From NCBI RefSeq assembly GCF_000296815.2, contig NZ_CAIT01000008.1, forward strand, positions 1 to 64,000: a stretch of 64,000 bases of DNA, in the 5' to 3' direction. The notes below the pieces were generated by a model that saw only the letters and a list, made by a program, of their open reading frames with translations, was not told where the DNA came from and did no database searches. Position numbers and translations under genes: made by a program. The DNA comes from Fibrisoma limi BUZ 3 (GTDB taxonomy: Bacteria; Bacteroidota; Bacteroidia; Cytophagales; Spirosomataceae). This document shows, in pieces, positions 16,303 through 25,214 of this stretch. Position 1 is the stretch's first letter. Every line of letters begins with the position of its first letter.

Positions 16303-17346
16303 ATGAGTGCGGGAGATAACAGACGCTCAGTCGTCGTTGGCATATTTATCATACTGGGTCTGGTTATTCTGGTTGCCGGGATACTGGTACTGGGGGGCCA
16401 GCAAAAGCGGTTTACCAGCAGCATCCGGATCAATGCGGTGTTCAAGAACGTCGGCGGTTTGCGGGCTGGCAACAACGTCTGGTTTTCCGGCGTCAAAATC
16501 GGCACCGTCAAGCGAGTTCACTTCCTGGGCAACGCACAGGTTGAAGTAGAGATGAACGTCGAAAAAAGCTCGCAGGAATACATTCGCAAAAATGCCAGCG
16601 CCACCATCAGCTCCGACGGTCTGATCGGGAATCGTATTGTGGAGATTTTCGGCGGCACAACGCAGGCCGAACCCATTGAAGAAGGCGACCGGCTGCAAAC
16701 CCGCGAAGCGCTTAGTTCGGAAGAACTGCTGGAAACGCTGCAGGAAAACAACCAGAACCTGCTACGGGTCACTAACGACGTAAAAGACCTGCTCGGCAAT
16801 ATTAAACGGGGTAAAGGTACGGTTGGGGCCGTATTAACAGATTCGGTGCTGGCCAACAACTTCCGGAGAACCATGAACAACCTGCAGCAGGCTTCGGAGA
16901 ATACCGTTCAGTTGTCGGGGGCGGTGACTCAATTTGCCGGCAAACTCAACAAGCAGGGTGGCCTGGCTAACGAACTGGTTACAGATACTGTCGTGTTCAG
17001 CCGCATTCGCTCATCGATTGGGCAACTCGAGCAGGTGGCTACCAAAGCGCAGGAAACCGTCAGTACGCTGAGTCAGGCGTCTGGCAAGCTGAATCAGGCA
17101 TCGAGCAAACTTACCTCCAACAACAACGCGCTCGGCACGCTGCTCAACGATGAGGAAACTTCGCGCAACCTGAAAACTACGCTTCGCAACCTGAACCGGG
17201 GCAGCCAGTTGCTCAACGAGGATCTGGAAGCCGCCCAGCATAACTTCCTGCTACGTGGTTTCTTCAAAAAGCGGGAAAAAGAGCGGGCGAAACAACAGAA
17301 AGAACAGGAGCAATCGGGCGTAGCACCGAAAGACTCGGCGCAGTAA
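16303..17346 (+). CDS. mlaD: MlaD family (MCE domain) lipid-transport protein
   Basis: A 347-residue protein with an N-terminal membrane anchor (VVVGIFIILGLVILVAGILV) and an MCE domain at about 38-115 (FKNVGGLRAGNNVWFSGVKIGTV). The remainder (about 140-320) is polar and alpha-helical, likely a coiled coil, ending in a charged Lys/Glu/Gln tail. This is longer than enterobacterial MlaD (about 180 residues), as usual in Bacteroidetes. It should form the periplasmic hexameric ring that carries lipids to or from the MlaEF complex. Its stop codon overlaps the promoter of the methyltransferase gene. Confidence 0.92.
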   Translation: MSAGDNRRSVVVGIFIILGLVILVAGILVLGGQQKRFTSSIRINAVFKNVGGLRAGNNVWFSGVKIGTVKRVHFLGNAQVEVEMNVEKSSQEYIRKNASATISSDGLIGNRIVEIFGGTTQAEPIEEGDRLQTREALSSEELLETLQENNQNLLRVTNDVKDLLGNIKRGKGTVGAVLTDSVLANNFRRTMNNLQQASENTVQLSGAVTQFAGKLNKQGGLANELVTDTVVFSRIRSSIGQLEQVATKAQETVSTLSQASGKLNQASSKLTSNNNALGTLLNDEETSRNLKTTLRNLNRGSQLLNEDLEAAQHNFLLRGFFKKREKERAKQQKEQEQSGVAPKDSAQ

Positions 17347-17351
17347 ATTTG
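17344..17351 (+). promoter_or_regulatory. TAAATTTG promoter motif overlapping the mlaD stop
   Basis: TAAATTTG matches TAnnTTTG and shares the TAA stop codon of mlaD; the methyltransferase ATG is at 17356, four bases later. This suggests a separately initiated, leaderless transcript for the methyltransferase. Confidence 0.45.
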
Positions 17352-17355
17352 CAGC

Positions 17356-18414
17356 ATGCCAACTAATTCCGCGCCTGACCTGGCCACCATCACCCGCCAC
17401 CAGCGGGCCATGTTCGGGTCCCGGCTGCTGATTGCCGCCGTTCATCACCTGTCGGTTTTTGAACACCTCAGCGCCGGGCCGCTTTCCCCCGAAAACCTCC
17501 GCAACCAACTTGGTCTGGCCGAACGGCCCGCCATGGTGCTGTTTCCGGCCCTCTGTGCGATGGGGATGATCCACTACGATGCGTACGGTCGGCTGGCGCT
17601 GACAGCCCTCGGTCAGTATCTGACACCGGACAACCGTCCGACGCTGGCCGGCTATCTGGGTCTTGAGGGTACCGATCCCGGCGTACTGGATATGGCTGAA
17701 CGGCTGCGTAATGACGGTCCCCGGCAAACCCCGAAAGGTCTTGCCTTCGTTAAGGAAGGCGATGCGCACTCGCCGATGGATGATCCCCAGCAGGCCCGCT
17801 TTCTGACGCTGGGGTTGGCAGGTCGCGCCCAGCATCTGTCGCCCGTGGTTGCCGACCAGATGACGAAGCGCCAAGGGCATTTGCTCGACGTAGCGGGCGG
17901 CAGCGGCTTTTTCACCTTCGAATGGTTACTGGCGAACCCGACCTCGACCGCTACGTTGTTTGACCGGCCGCAGGTGCTGGCCGTTGCCAACGAACTGCTC
18001 GATACGTTCAGCCAGAGCGGCCGCCCGGGTGCCGATACAGTCCGGAGCCGCATTACGTTCCAACCCGGCGACATGCTGACCGACGCCCTCCCCGAAGCCG
18101 ACGTATTGCTGGCGGCAAGTCTGTTTCATGACTGGCCTACGGACACCTGCCGAATGCTGGCCCGTCGCTTTGCCGATGCACTCCGGCCGGGGGGTGAACT
18201 GTGGGTGCACGATGCCTTTCTGGACGATACCCTCGACGGACCGCTCGCCGTTACGGACTATTCGGCGCAGTTGTTCTGGGTCACGAAAGGGCGCTGCTAC
18301 AGCCGCCGGGAATACCGCAGTTGGTTCGCGGAAGCCGGGCTGGAACCGACTGATGCGAACATTCCTACACAAATGGACTACGGCCTGATCTGGGCCCGAA
18401 AGCCGGTACGGTAG
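17356..18414 (+). CDS. O-methyltransferase family 2 (acetylserotonin-O-methyltransferase-like)
   Basis: A 352-residue SAM-dependent methyltransferase. The N-terminal ~110 residues form a winged-helix dimerisation domain (FGSRLLIAAVHHLSVFEHLS...). The C-terminal Rossmann domain has motif I GHLLDVAGGSGFFTFEWL, the acidic MTase residues ERL.., and the motif SLFHDWPTD with the catalytic-type His of plant and polyketide O-methyltransferases, then LRPGGELWVHD. It probably methylates a hydroxyl group of a small aromatic or polyketide-like molecule. Context gives no pathway: it follows mlaD by nine bases but likely has its own promoter. Confidence 0.85.
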   Translation: MPTNSAPDLATITRHQRAMFGSRLLIAAVHHLSVFEHLSAGPLSPENLRNQLGLAERPAMVLFPALCAMGMIHYDAYGRLALTALGQYLTPDNRPTLAGYLGLEGTDPGVLDMAERLRNDGPRQTPKGLAFVKEGDAHSPMDDPQQARFLTLGLAGRAQHLSPVVADQMTKRQGHLLDVAGGSGFFTFEWLLANPTSTATLFDRPQVLAVANELLDTFSQSGRPGADTVRSRITFQPGDMLTDALPEADVLLAASLFHDWPTDTCRMLARRFADALRPGGELWVHDAFLDDTLDGPLAVTDYSAQLFWVTKGRCYSRREYRSWFAEAGLEPTDANIPTQMDYGLIWARKPVR

Positions 18415-18415
18415 A

Positions 18416-18745
18416 TCAGGCAATTCGCAGCCCGTTTTTGGCGGGGCGTTCGGGTTGCAGCAGCGTTATCTCTTTGTTGTCGCCGACGGCCCCTAGCACC
18501 AGACATTCAGATTGAAAGTTAGCAATCTGTTTCGGTGGAAAGTTAACGACCGCAATCACCTGTTGTCCAAGCAATTGCTCTTTGCTGTATAGCCGCGTGA
18601 TCTGCGCCGAGCTACGTTTAATGCCTATTTCGCCAAAATCGATCGTAAGCTGATAGGCCGGATTGCGGGCTTTGGGAAAATCGTTGACGTCAATGATGGT
18701 CCCGACGCGCATATCTACTTTTTCAAATTCGTCCCAGGTGAGCAT
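18416..18745 (-). CDS. csaA: CsaA-like tRNA-binding domain protein
   Basis: A 109-residue single-domain protein with the OB-fold tRNA-binding domain shared with MetRS C-termini and Arc1p (MRVGTIIDVNDFP..ARNPAYQLTIDFGEIGIKRSSAQIT). It matches CsaA, a dimeric protein reported to have export-related chaperone activity and tRNA binding. Full length for the family. Its start is 14 bases from the stop of the alpha/beta hydrolase, suggesting cotranscription, and it is convergent with the methyltransferase (1-base gap). Confidence 0.92.
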   Translation of the reverse strand: MLTWDEFEKVDMRVGTIIDVNDFPKARNPAYQLTIDFGEIGIKRSSAQITRLYSKEQLLGQQVIAVVNFPPKQIANFQSECLVLGAVGDNKEITLLQPERPAKNGLRIA

Positions 18746-18759
18746 GGTTGGTAATTGAT

Positions 18760-19719
18760 TTAAGGCAAGAACTCACTCAGCGCCTTAACATATAGTTCCG
18801 GCGTCTGAATATGCGGAATGTGCCCAACACCCGGCAGTTCGACCAGTTTACTCTGTTGGATGCGCCTGGCCGTTTGTTTACCCAGTTCTGGATACTGCCC
18901 GTATTTCGCCTGCTGATCTTTGGGCAACAACGCCTTTCCGACAACGGTCCGGTCTTCCTGGCCAATAATCAGCAGCGTCGGTACGCGGATGCGGTCGAAC
19001 TCATACACAACGGGCTGTTCATAAATCATCTGGTACGTCAGCGCGTTTGCCCAGGCTATCTCCTCAAAGTTAGGCTTATCCAGATCGCTGGCCTGCGCTT
19101 TCACCAAGGCTTCGTATTCCGGTTTCCAGACGGGGTAGTACGTCTGCTGGTACTGCTTATACGACTCGTACGTCGCTTTGACCTCTTTTTTGTACTGCGC
19201 ATCAATCGATTGATAGGGCACGAAGGTCTTGTAATCTTCCAGACCAATCGGGTTTTCCAGCACCAACCGACTGACCCGATCCGGAAACATGAGCGTGAAC
19301 CGCGTACCCAGCATCCCGCCCATCGAGTGCGCTAGCACCACCACGCGGTCAATCTTAAGTTTATCCAGCAACTGACGGGTGTTGTCGGCCAGGAGATGGA
19401 AGCTGTAGTGAATATTCGGGTGTGAGGACTTTCCCCAACCGACCTGATCAGGCACTACCACGCGGTAGCCCCTGTCGCTCAGCCACCGGACGACGTTGGC
19501 CCAGTAAAACCCGTTGAAATTTTTGCCGTGCAGCAGCAACGCCGTCTGGCCATTGGGTCGGGCGGGCTTCACGTCCATGTACGCCATCTGAACCGGCTGC
19601 GACTCAATCGTGAGCGACAGATACTGCACCGGATACGGATAGGTGACCTCGCCCGGGGTCTGCGCCCCAACGTATCCAGAACCAATTACTCCAACGACCA
19701 GCAACAACAGTAGACGCAT
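18760..19719 (-). CDS. Secreted alpha/beta hydrolase
   Basis: A 319-residue alpha/beta hydrolase with a signal peptide (MRLLLLLVVGVIGSGYVGAQ). The oxyanion/lid entry LLLHGKNFNGFYWANV, nucleophile elbow AHSMGGMLG, and late His in GVGHIPHIQ are visible, so the Ser-Asp-His triad seems complete (Asp in LIIGQEDRTV). Predicted periplasmic esterase or lipase-like enzyme; substrate unknown. It is the upstream gene of a probable pair with csaA. Confidence 0.88.
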   Translation of the reverse strand: MRLLLLLVVGVIGSGYVGAQTPGEVTYPYPVQYLSLTIESQPVQMAYMDVKPARPNGQTALLLHGKNFNGFYWANVVRWLSDRGYRVVVPDQVGWGKSSHPNIHYSFHLLADNTRQLLDKLKIDRVVVLAHSMGGMLGTRFTLMFPDRVSRLVLENPIGLEDYKTFVPYQSIDAQYKKEVKATYESYKQYQQTYYPVWKPEYEALVKAQASDLDKPNFEEIAWANALTYQMIYEQPVVYEFDRIRVPTLLIIGQEDRTVVGKALLPKDQQAKYGQYPELGKQTARRIQQSKLVELPGVGHIPHIQTPELYVKALSEFLP

Positions 19720-19803
19720 ATTTTCGTACCGACTGGATTGGTCGGCCTCCGGGTAACAACCCCAAAAAGCAACTGATTGTTGAGCTATCGGCCGTGGTAC
19801 CGA

Positions 19804-20973
19804 CTACTGTTTCACTGCGGCCAGCACTCGTTTGAAAAGTTCGTTGGGATTACCATCGTGCCACCGCCAGACAACCACGATGTCGTGTTCGGGGTCGATC
19901 CAGATAATATTGGAACCGGCACCAATAGCGGCAAAACTCGTAGCTGGCGCATCGGGCCAGGCCTTTCTCTCGGTATTGAGCCACCAGAGGTACCCGTAAT
20001 CAGGGCCGACCGAACCACGCGTAACGGCCTGCTTCAGCCAGCCGTCAGACACAATCTGTTTGTTTCCCCAGCGACCGTTGCGCAGAATCAGGTACCCGAA
20101 CCGGGCTTCGTCGCGGGAATTGATCCACAAGCCACCGCCCCAGCGCGTTCCGCCACTCACCGAGGGCATCCGCTTGCCGTCAATATCGGCATAAGCGTTC
20201 GGGTAGGGAATGTACTGCCACGTAGCTGAGGCTCCGATAGGGTTCATAATTTCGTCGCGGAATACGTCAGGCAGCGGTTTTTTCCACAGGCGCAGCAGCG
20301 ACAGGGCCAGCCGGTTGATCCGTACGTCGTTGTATTCGTAGTACGTACCAGGCTCTTTCAGTTCACGCGGAGGCCGTTCGCCCCGGCCAAACGCTTCCTT
20401 ACCGATAAAATCCCATTTCTTGCCCCACATCTCGCCCTCCCATTCGCTGGTTTGCCGGGCGTGGTGTTCCCAGGTAATTTTGCGGTTGTGCGGAGAATCA
20501 TAGCCCCCATCAGTAATGTAGTTCACGACCGGGTCACGTACATCTTTGATCATACCGCGATCAACGGTAATGCCCAGAATGGTTGATAGAACGCTTTTGG
20601 CAACGCTATACGTCGGATCAGCCCGCTGGGTTTCGCCCCACTCGGCCACGATATAGCCGTGCCGCAAAACGATGCCGTTGGTAGCGGCCCGGTCGTTGGG
20701 AATCGGCCCCAGCAGCTTTCCGAAGATTTCCTCCTGCGTCGAAAAATCGCGGGGCATCTGCTTTGTCTCCGTTGCGTTAGCAAATGCCACAGCCTGTTCC
20801 AGCAGAGCGGCATCCATGCCCACCTCATTGGGAGTTTTGCGCTGCCAGGCATCGCCTTTAGCCGGGAAGTAGGCCGTTGACGCGGTAGCCTGGGTAGTTG
20901 ATTGCTGAGGGGGGCGCTGGCAGGAAAGAACAACCAGCAGAGGAGCAACGAGAAGAAGCTGACGTAGGCGCAT
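19804..20973 (-). CDS. Lipoprotein serine hydrolase, beta-lactamase fold
   Basis: A 389-residue serine hydrolase starting at ATG 20973, which gives a lipoprotein signal peptide ([17 protein letters not shown], lipobox Cys18). SVAKS contains the SxxK nucleophile (Ser123/Lys126), and EYND is the YxN-like motif; the region [27 protein letters not shown] is typical of the 6-aminohexanoate-dimer hydrolase/class C group. It is expected to be anchored in the inner leaflet of the outer membrane. A TACCTTTG promoter lies 25 bases upstream. It is one of three members of this superfamily in the window. Confidence 0.88.
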   Translation of the reverse strand: MRLRQLLLVAPLLVVLSCQRPPQQSTTQATASTAYFPAKGDAWQRKTPNEVGMDAALLEQAVAFANATETKQMPRDFSTQEEIFGKLLGPIPNDRAATNGIVLRHGYIVAEWGETQRADPTYSVAKSVLSTILGITVDRGMIKDVRDPVVNYITDGGYDSPHNRKITWEHHARQTSEWEGEMWGKKWDFIGKEAFGRGERPPRELKEPGTYYEYNDVRINRLALSLLRLWKKPLPDVFRDEIMNPIGASATWQYIPYPNAYADIDGKRMPSVSGGTRWGGGLWINSRDEARFGYLILRNGRWGNKQIVSDGWLKQAVTRGSVGPDYGYLWWLNTERKAWPDAPATSFAAIGAGSNIIWIDPEHDIVVVWRWHDGNPNELFKRVLAAVKQ

Positions 20974-20997
20974 AGGGGTCAAAACAAAGCCGTGCAG

Positions 20998-21005
20998 CAA
21001 AGGTA
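20998..21005 (-). promoter_or_regulatory. TACCTTTG promoter for the lipoprotein hydrolase
   Basis: On the minus strand TACCTTTGC matches the Bacteroidetes -7 motif; the chosen ATG (20973) lies about 25 bases downstream, which supports that start over the upstream in-frame one at 21000. Confidence 0.6.
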
Positions 21006-21056
21006 ATCAGGAAGACTATTGCTGCACGGCCATATTCCCTAAGGGCTACAGGTTAT

Positions 21057-22706
21057 TTATACCATAACGCGTTCCAGAATCTGCTCGGCAGCTACCCGAC
21101 CCGTTTCAGCCCCGCCGTTCATATACCCCTGGTAGTCTCCGCTACAATGTTCACCGGCAAAGAATAGCTGCTCCAGCGGCTCACCCTCAGCCCCACCGAT
21201 GCTCGTCCACTGCCCAACCCGGTAGCAGGCGTAGCTGGCTTTGACGAATGGGTACGTTGGCCAGTGCATTCGCTGTACGATTCCGTTGTACTGCGCGGCC
21301 GAGCCGGGGAAAATCTGATTCAGTTTAGGCAGGTAGCGCGATGCCTGGTAGTCGAGGCTGCCGTTACCCAGGTTCACGCCCGTCAGCCCGCCGGTATACA
21401 CCGTAAAGCCACCCCGCGTACCGGACTGAAGCTGCGTATTGTCCCATCCGCTCTGCAACCCGTTATCACTGAACACGTAGCCCGTATAACCCAGTGTCCG
21501 CCACGGACGGCTCTGGAAGCCCAGCAGCAGTTTGGCGTTGGTGCCATAGCCGAGCTGTTGAATGGCCTGCCGCTTCACCGCCGGCATCTTTACGTTGATA
21601 TCCATCTGCCGCAGCACACTGAACGGCACCGTGATGAGCACCAGATCCGCTCGTACAGGGCTACCCCCGTCAAATACGAGTTCGATCTGCGAACCGCGCT
21701 GGTTGATAGCCCGCAGCACCCGGCCCGTTTGAATATGACTCTGGTATAATTCGGTCAGACGGTTGGTCACCTGCTGGTTTCCGCCAGCAATTTTATACCG
21801 CTCGTCGCTCTCCCCGAAGATATCGAACTTGCCACCCGACGTATCGGTCGAGATCAGCGTCAGGAAATTCAGCGACGACTGGTCATTGCAGGAGCGGCCG
21901 AATTCGGTTTCGTAGGCAACTTCGAGCAGTTCTTTCAACCAGCCGGTTGCGCCAATGGACGAGAGGTAAGCCGAAATCGACGTCCGGTCGAGCCGAACAG
22001 CCGTTGGGTCGGTTGAACCGTAGCTGATATCATCGGGCAGGCTGTCGATATCCTGCTGAATCTGCGGAGCAATCGCCTGAAAGGCAGCTACAACCTCGGC
22101 CAACGTGTAGTGACGGCCGTTGAAGAAATAGGCGTCCTTGATCAGGGCCAGTTCGGAAGGCGCCTGCGTATCAAGCAGCGTCAGCCCAAACTCCGTGACC
22201 AGATTCAGCATGTCCTCGTGGGTACTGTCGATGAATTCGCCCCCCAGTTCAGTCGTCAACCCGGGCCCCATAAGACCGTTGACACTGAACATACGGCCAC
22301 CGGTACGGGTTGCGCCTTCGTAGATTGTGAAGTTATCGAAACCGCTTTTCGACAGCGTATGGGCTGCATTTAGTCCTGCAATACCGGCCCCAATAATTGC
22401 CAGTCGGGGCTGGTTCAGCAGGCGGGCACCACGGCCCCGCGTTCCCGGTTGTCCGGGCTGAATATCGGTTTCGGGGCTACAGGCGTTGATCAGGCCGAGG
22501 CCACCCGTCAGCATGGCCAGTTGGCCGGACGTACGCAGAAAGTCCCGACGGCTGCGTAGATTAGCTTCCCGACGCCGGTTGACGAGGTGCTCGTGCCATT
22601 GATCGATGAGTTCGTCGGCAGGAGCCGAGTGAGGCTGATTGGCAGTGACGGCCAGCCGAAACGCCTGCCGCACAAATTGAAGCAACGGAGTTTTACTTGA
22701 ACGCAT
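21057..22706 (-). CDS. Flavin monoamine oxidase, Tat-exported lipoprotein
   Basis: A 549-residue FAD amine oxidase. An unusually long N-terminus precedes a twin-arginine motif SRRDFL (52-57) and hydrophobic core ending in a lipobox (GLINAC, Cys76), so it is probably folded with FAD in the cytoplasm, exported by Tat and lipidated. The dinucleotide motif IIGAGIAGLNAAHTL is at about 92, and the C-terminal FAD motif LFFAGEHCSGDYQGYMNGG is at about 510. It likely oxidises a primary/secondary amine or amino acid with release of peroxide. Expression is from its own promoter (22732). Confidence 0.9.
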   Translation of the reverse strand: MRSSKTPLLQFVRQAFRLAVTANQPHSAPADELIDQWHEHLVNRRREANLRSRRDFLRTSGQLAMLTGGLGLINACSPETDIQPGQPGTRGRGARLLNQPRLAIIGAGIAGLNAAHTLSKSGFDNFTIYEGATRTGGRMFSVNGLMGPGLTTELGGEFIDSTHEDMLNLVTEFGLTLLDTQAPSELALIKDAYFFNGRHYTLAEVVAAFQAIAPQIQQDIDSLPDDISYGSTDPTAVRLDRTSISAYLSSIGATGWLKELLEVAYETEFGRSCNDQSSLNFLTLISTDTSGGKFDIFGESDERYKIAGGNQQVTNRLTELYQSHIQTGRVLRAINQRGSQIELVFDGGSPVRADLVLITVPFSVLRQMDINVKMPAVKRQAIQQLGYGTNAKLLLGFQSRPWRTLGYTGYVFSDNGLQSGWDNTQLQSGTRGGFTVYTGGLTGVNLGNGSLDYQASRYLPKLNQIFPGSAAQYNGIVQRMHWPTYPFVKASYACYRVGQWTSIGGAEGEPLEQLFFAGEHCSGDYQGYMNGGAETGRVAAEQILERVMV

Positions 22707-22731
22707 GAGTAGACTGGTGGTTAAGGGTAAC

Positions 22732-22739
22732 CAAATCTA
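22732..22739 (-). promoter_or_regulatory. TAGATTTG promoter for the amine oxidase
   Basis: Minus-strand TAGATTTG fits TAnnTTTG, 26 bases upstream of the amine oxidase ATG. No clear -33 element was found. Confidence 0.5.
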
Positions 22740-22812
22740 AACAGACGTTCAGAACTACATGATATTGTTTTCGTAAACGGCAGGAAGATGTTGCTACCGG
22801 CGCGGCTCCTGC

Positions 22813-22820
22813 TATTTTTG
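22813..22820 (+). promoter_or_regulatory. TATTTTTG promoter for the 41-aa membrane protein
   Basis: TATTTTTGC matches TAnnTTTG about 115 bases upstream of the small ORF at 22936. The resulting leader of about 108 bases holds no obvious structure. Confidence 0.45.
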
Positions 22821-22935
22821 CTCAACAGCCCCCTCTGAAAACGTCGTCGCGCACTAAACAGACAAACAGACGGTTATTAAGGACAACTACTAATCAGCGG
22901 GTCTGGAGCCTGCACCCACAAACTACGACGTACCA

Positions 22936-23061
22936 ATGAACGAGCGATTTAAATTATGGATCAAGCGGGTTGGCTGGCTGGGTTTCCTGTTCTTCCTGAT
23001 CAAAGGTCTGCTCTGGCTGATTATTCCGTACCTGATTGCGAAGGGCGTTCTATCAAAATAA
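22936..23061 (+). CDS. 41-residue single-pass membrane protein
   Basis: A short frame MNERFKLWIKRVGWLGFLFF followed by a hydrophobic stretch ending in LIAKGVLSK. It has a basic amphipathic start, one long hydrophobic segment (about 14-35) broken by a Lys, and a clean stop. A promoter-like TATTTTTG lies upstream. I recognise no named family; it may be a small membrane protein that partners a larger one or senses the membrane. Supported mainly by composition and context, so confidence is moderate. Confidence 0.6.
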   Translation: MNERFKLWIKRVGWLGFLFFLIKGLLWLIIPYLIAKGVLSK

Positions 23062-23132
23062 AACGGGTTTCGGTTCCAGGTTTCGTGTATAACGTTTTGA
23101 CTTGACGCATGAAACCTGGAACCGTAGACCGA

Positions 23133-23603
23133 CTAGTGGTGATGCCCCCCCGGACCATGTACGTGTCCGTGGGCGATTTCTTCAGGCGTGGCGTTACGCA
23201 CCTCCACCACTTCCACATCAAAATGAAGGCTCTGATCGGCCAGCGGATGGTTACCGTCTACCGTTACGGTGTCGGGACCTACTTGTGTGACCGTAATGAC
23301 CTGGCCATGATTCGCTTCGAACTGCATACCAACCTCAACCTGCTGGTTACCGAACGCATTGCGGGGCACCTCGCCGATCAGTTGCGGGTCGCGCCGTCCG
23401 TAGCCTTTCTCCGGGTCCACATCCAGATGAAGTTTATCGCCTTCTGATTTTCCTTCCAGTCCTTCTTCCATGCCCGGAATCAGGTTTCCCTCGCCGTGCA
23501 GGTAGTAGAGCGGTGTACGGCCCTCGCTCGAATCCAGCACGTTACCGTTGCTATCCCGAAGGGTATAGTGAATACCGGCTACCTTGTGTTTTGTGATTTG
23601 CAT
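23133..23603 (-). CDS. slyD: SlyD-like FKBP peptidyl-prolyl isomerase
   Basis: A 156-residue FKBP-type prolyl isomerase of the SlyD class. The FKBP part (GIHYTLRDSNGNVLDSSEG, LIPGMEEGLEGKSEGDKL, DPEKGYGRRDPQLIGEVPRN) surrounds the IF chaperone insert (about 70-125), and NHPLADQSLHFDVEVVEVR returns to the FKBP core. The C-terminal tail is His-rich (HGHVHGPGGHHH), consistent with nickel or zinc binding as in SlyD. No signal peptide: cytoplasmic folding helper and possible metal chaperone. Complete. Confidence 0.93.
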   Translation of the reverse strand: MQITKHKVAGIHYTLRDSNGNVLDSSEGRTPLYYLHGEGNLIPGMEEGLEGKSEGDKLHLDVDPEKGYGRRDPQLIGEVPRNAFGNQQVEVGMQFEANHGQVITVTQVGPDTVTVDGNHPLADQSLHFDVEVVEVRNATPEEIAHGHVHGPGGHHH

Positions 23604-23880
23604 GATCTATTCAGCTTACCTAATGTTTTTCAAAAGAAAGAAATAAAACCGTCGGGCAACGGAATTTCCTAAAAAAGTGATCGAATGAGAACTGTCTTTT
23701 GAACAACCCAACGACGAATCAGGCATCGCCTGCAAACCCGTTCGTTCGCTCATATCCCGGCCCTCCATAAAACATTACCCACAGACCCACCGTTCAATCA
23801 ACAAGTTGGGGTCAATCCTCACTGCTCATCGGCCTACCGGGCCTTGAGCATTACCATTCTTTCACCAAACGATCCGCGTT
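23604..23880. other. Intergenic region with a small hairpin, no gene seen
   Basis: Between the divergent slyD and fasciclin genes. TGCTCA...GGCC...GGCC...TGAGCA (about 23822-23850) can fold as a hairpin in the fasciclin leader. I see no ORF or tRNA. Confidence 0.4.
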
Positions 23881-24477
23881 ATGCGAAACAGATCAAATCT
23901 TTCATGGGCGCTCGCCCTGGCCATGTTCGTAGGCATTAACGCCGGCGCCCTGGCCCAGTCTCAAAACACCATGAGCCGTTCAGACTCTACTGGTACCACC
24001 AGCATGGGGAGTATGTCGGAGAGCGGCATGAAACCGGGCGGTTCAACCGGCAAGGACCTGGCTATCAGTGCGGCTAAATCGGCTGATCACACCATCCTGT
24101 TCCGGGCACTGCGGGTGTCGGGCCTGACCGACCAGGCAGCCGGCAAAGGACCTTACACAGTCTTTGCGCCCACGAACGATGCCTTTGGCAAACTACCCAG
24201 CGGTACGTTGGATGAACTGATGAAGCCCGCAGCTAAAAAGAAGCTGGTCAATCTGCTGGCCGGCCACGTCGTGAAAGGTAAGTACAGCGCCGAGGATTTA
24301 CAGGACGGTCAGAAGTTAAAGACCGTAACGGGCAAAACTCTGACGGTCAGCAAACAGGGTGAAACAGTCACCATTTCCGATGCAGCCGGCAATACGGCCA
24401 CGGTTAACCAGGCCGACATTGAGGCTACCAACGGCGTAATCCATTCCATCGATACCGTTCTGGCACCGGCTAACTAG
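23881..24477 (+). CDS. Secreted fasciclin (FAS1) domain protein
   Basis: A 198-residue protein with signal peptide (LALAMFVGINAGALAQ), a short Ser/Gly/Met-rich linker (about 27-55) and one FAS1 domain (about 60-198). H1 motif GPYTVFAPTNDAFGKLP and H2-like NGVIHSIDTVLAP are both present. FAS1 proteins mediate adhesion or are secreted surface proteins; no specific partner is indicated. Followed by a GC-rich 13-bp hairpin. Confidence 0.92.
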   Translation: MRNRSNLSWALALAMFVGINAGALAQSQNTMSRSDSTGTTSMGSMSESGMKPGGSTGKDLAISAAKSADHTILFRALRVSGLTDQAAGKGPYTVFAPTNDAFGKLPSGTLDELMKPAAKKKLVNLLAGHVVKGKYSAEDLQDGQKLKTVTGKTLTVSKQGETVTISDAAGNTATVNQADIEATNGVIHSIDTVLAPAN

Positions 24478-24495
24478 CTCTGACGTTATGTTGCC

Positions 24496-24534
24496 CTCAC
24501 CCCCGGCCCCTCGCAGGGAGAGGCCGGGGGTGAG
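24496..24534. repeat. GC-rich 13-bp perfect hairpin
   Basis: CTCACCCCCGGCC (24496-24508) pairs with GGCCGGGGGTGAG (24522-24534); the loop itself can pair (CCTC/GGAG-like). It shares words with the partial hairpin at the window start, lies 18 bases after the fasciclin stop, and may act as terminator for both flanking transcripts although no T-run follows. Confidence 0.75.
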
Positions 24535-24558
24535 AGCAACAAAAACGAAACGCCCTGC

Positions 24559-24708
24559 TTATTGCAGACATTTGTTATCGATGTAGTTCCGGCCGAACGT
24601 ATCGAGGTTCTTGACGTACCGCTGCGCCAGATCCGCCGGGTTCCTGGCCAGCGTGATCGCAAGCGTAACGATTTGACAAAATGAACAGGTGAATAAGAAG
24701 GGCCTCAC
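24559..24708 (-). pseudogene. Possible gene remnant of unknown family
   Basis: A 49-residue minus-strand frame from GTG 24708, with the C-terminal half LARNPADLAQRYVKNLDTFG then RNYIDNKCLQ. The codon choice and amphipathic pattern look like real coding sequence at a protein C-terminus, but the N-terminal part looks random and no start region is convincing. I do not recognise the parent family. The surrounding 24478-24899 shows no other gene. Confidence 0.3.
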
Positions 24709-24899
24709 TACCCCTTCTCCCGCTTCAACAGCATTCCGATTGAGTCAATCCGGATGGTCAGTGCAATTGACCGCAGGTTCAGTTTGTGAGCTGGATGCAG
24801 GATTATTCTACTAAGCATAGCAGCAAACAATACTAGTACAGGACAGTTAAGGCTTATACGGCATAAGTCGATAAACCCAATTTGTAAACCACAAACGTT

Positions 24900-25157
24900 A
24901 TGGAAAATCAGGATCCCGACAAGGAAGATCAAATCCGCGCCAAGCAGGCTATTTCGCCCGCTGGTCTCGGCGACCGGGCCGATAATATAGACCAGCTACC
25001 GGACGACATGGTTCCTATGGGTGGAGCACCATCCGACGAGCTGGAAGACGAGTATATGGACGGCGATGACCTGGGCGCGAACGTCCGCGAAATGCACCCT
25101 AATCGTAACCGCGACGGCAAGCCCGACCTCGACAAGCCTGCCTACGGCGGTTCATAA
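24900..25157 (+). CDS. Small acidic protein of unknown function
   Basis: An 85-residue hydrophilic protein, rich in Asp, Glu and Pro (MENQDPDKEDQIRAKQAISP at the start, then LPDDMVPMGGAPSDELEDEY and a Asn/Arg/Asp-rich tail). No signal peptide, membrane segment or known motif; probably disordered. A perfect terminator (25178) follows, which supports an expressed gene. Function not inferable. Confidence 0.7.
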   Translation: MENQDPDKEDQIRAKQAISPAGLGDRADNIDQLPDDMVPMGGAPSDELEDEYMDGDDLGANVREMHPNRNRDGKPDLDKPAYGGS

Positions 25158-25177
25158 GTTAGTTCGTGATGTTATGT

Positions 25178-25212
25178 GAGGGACTTGGCCAGGGCTGAGT
25201 CCCTCTTTTTTT
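25178..25212 (+). terminator. Strong intrinsic terminator
   Basis: GAGGGACT (25178-25185) pairs with AGTCCCTC (25198-25205), followed directly by seven T. Confidence 0.92.
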
Positions 25213-25214
25213 GC

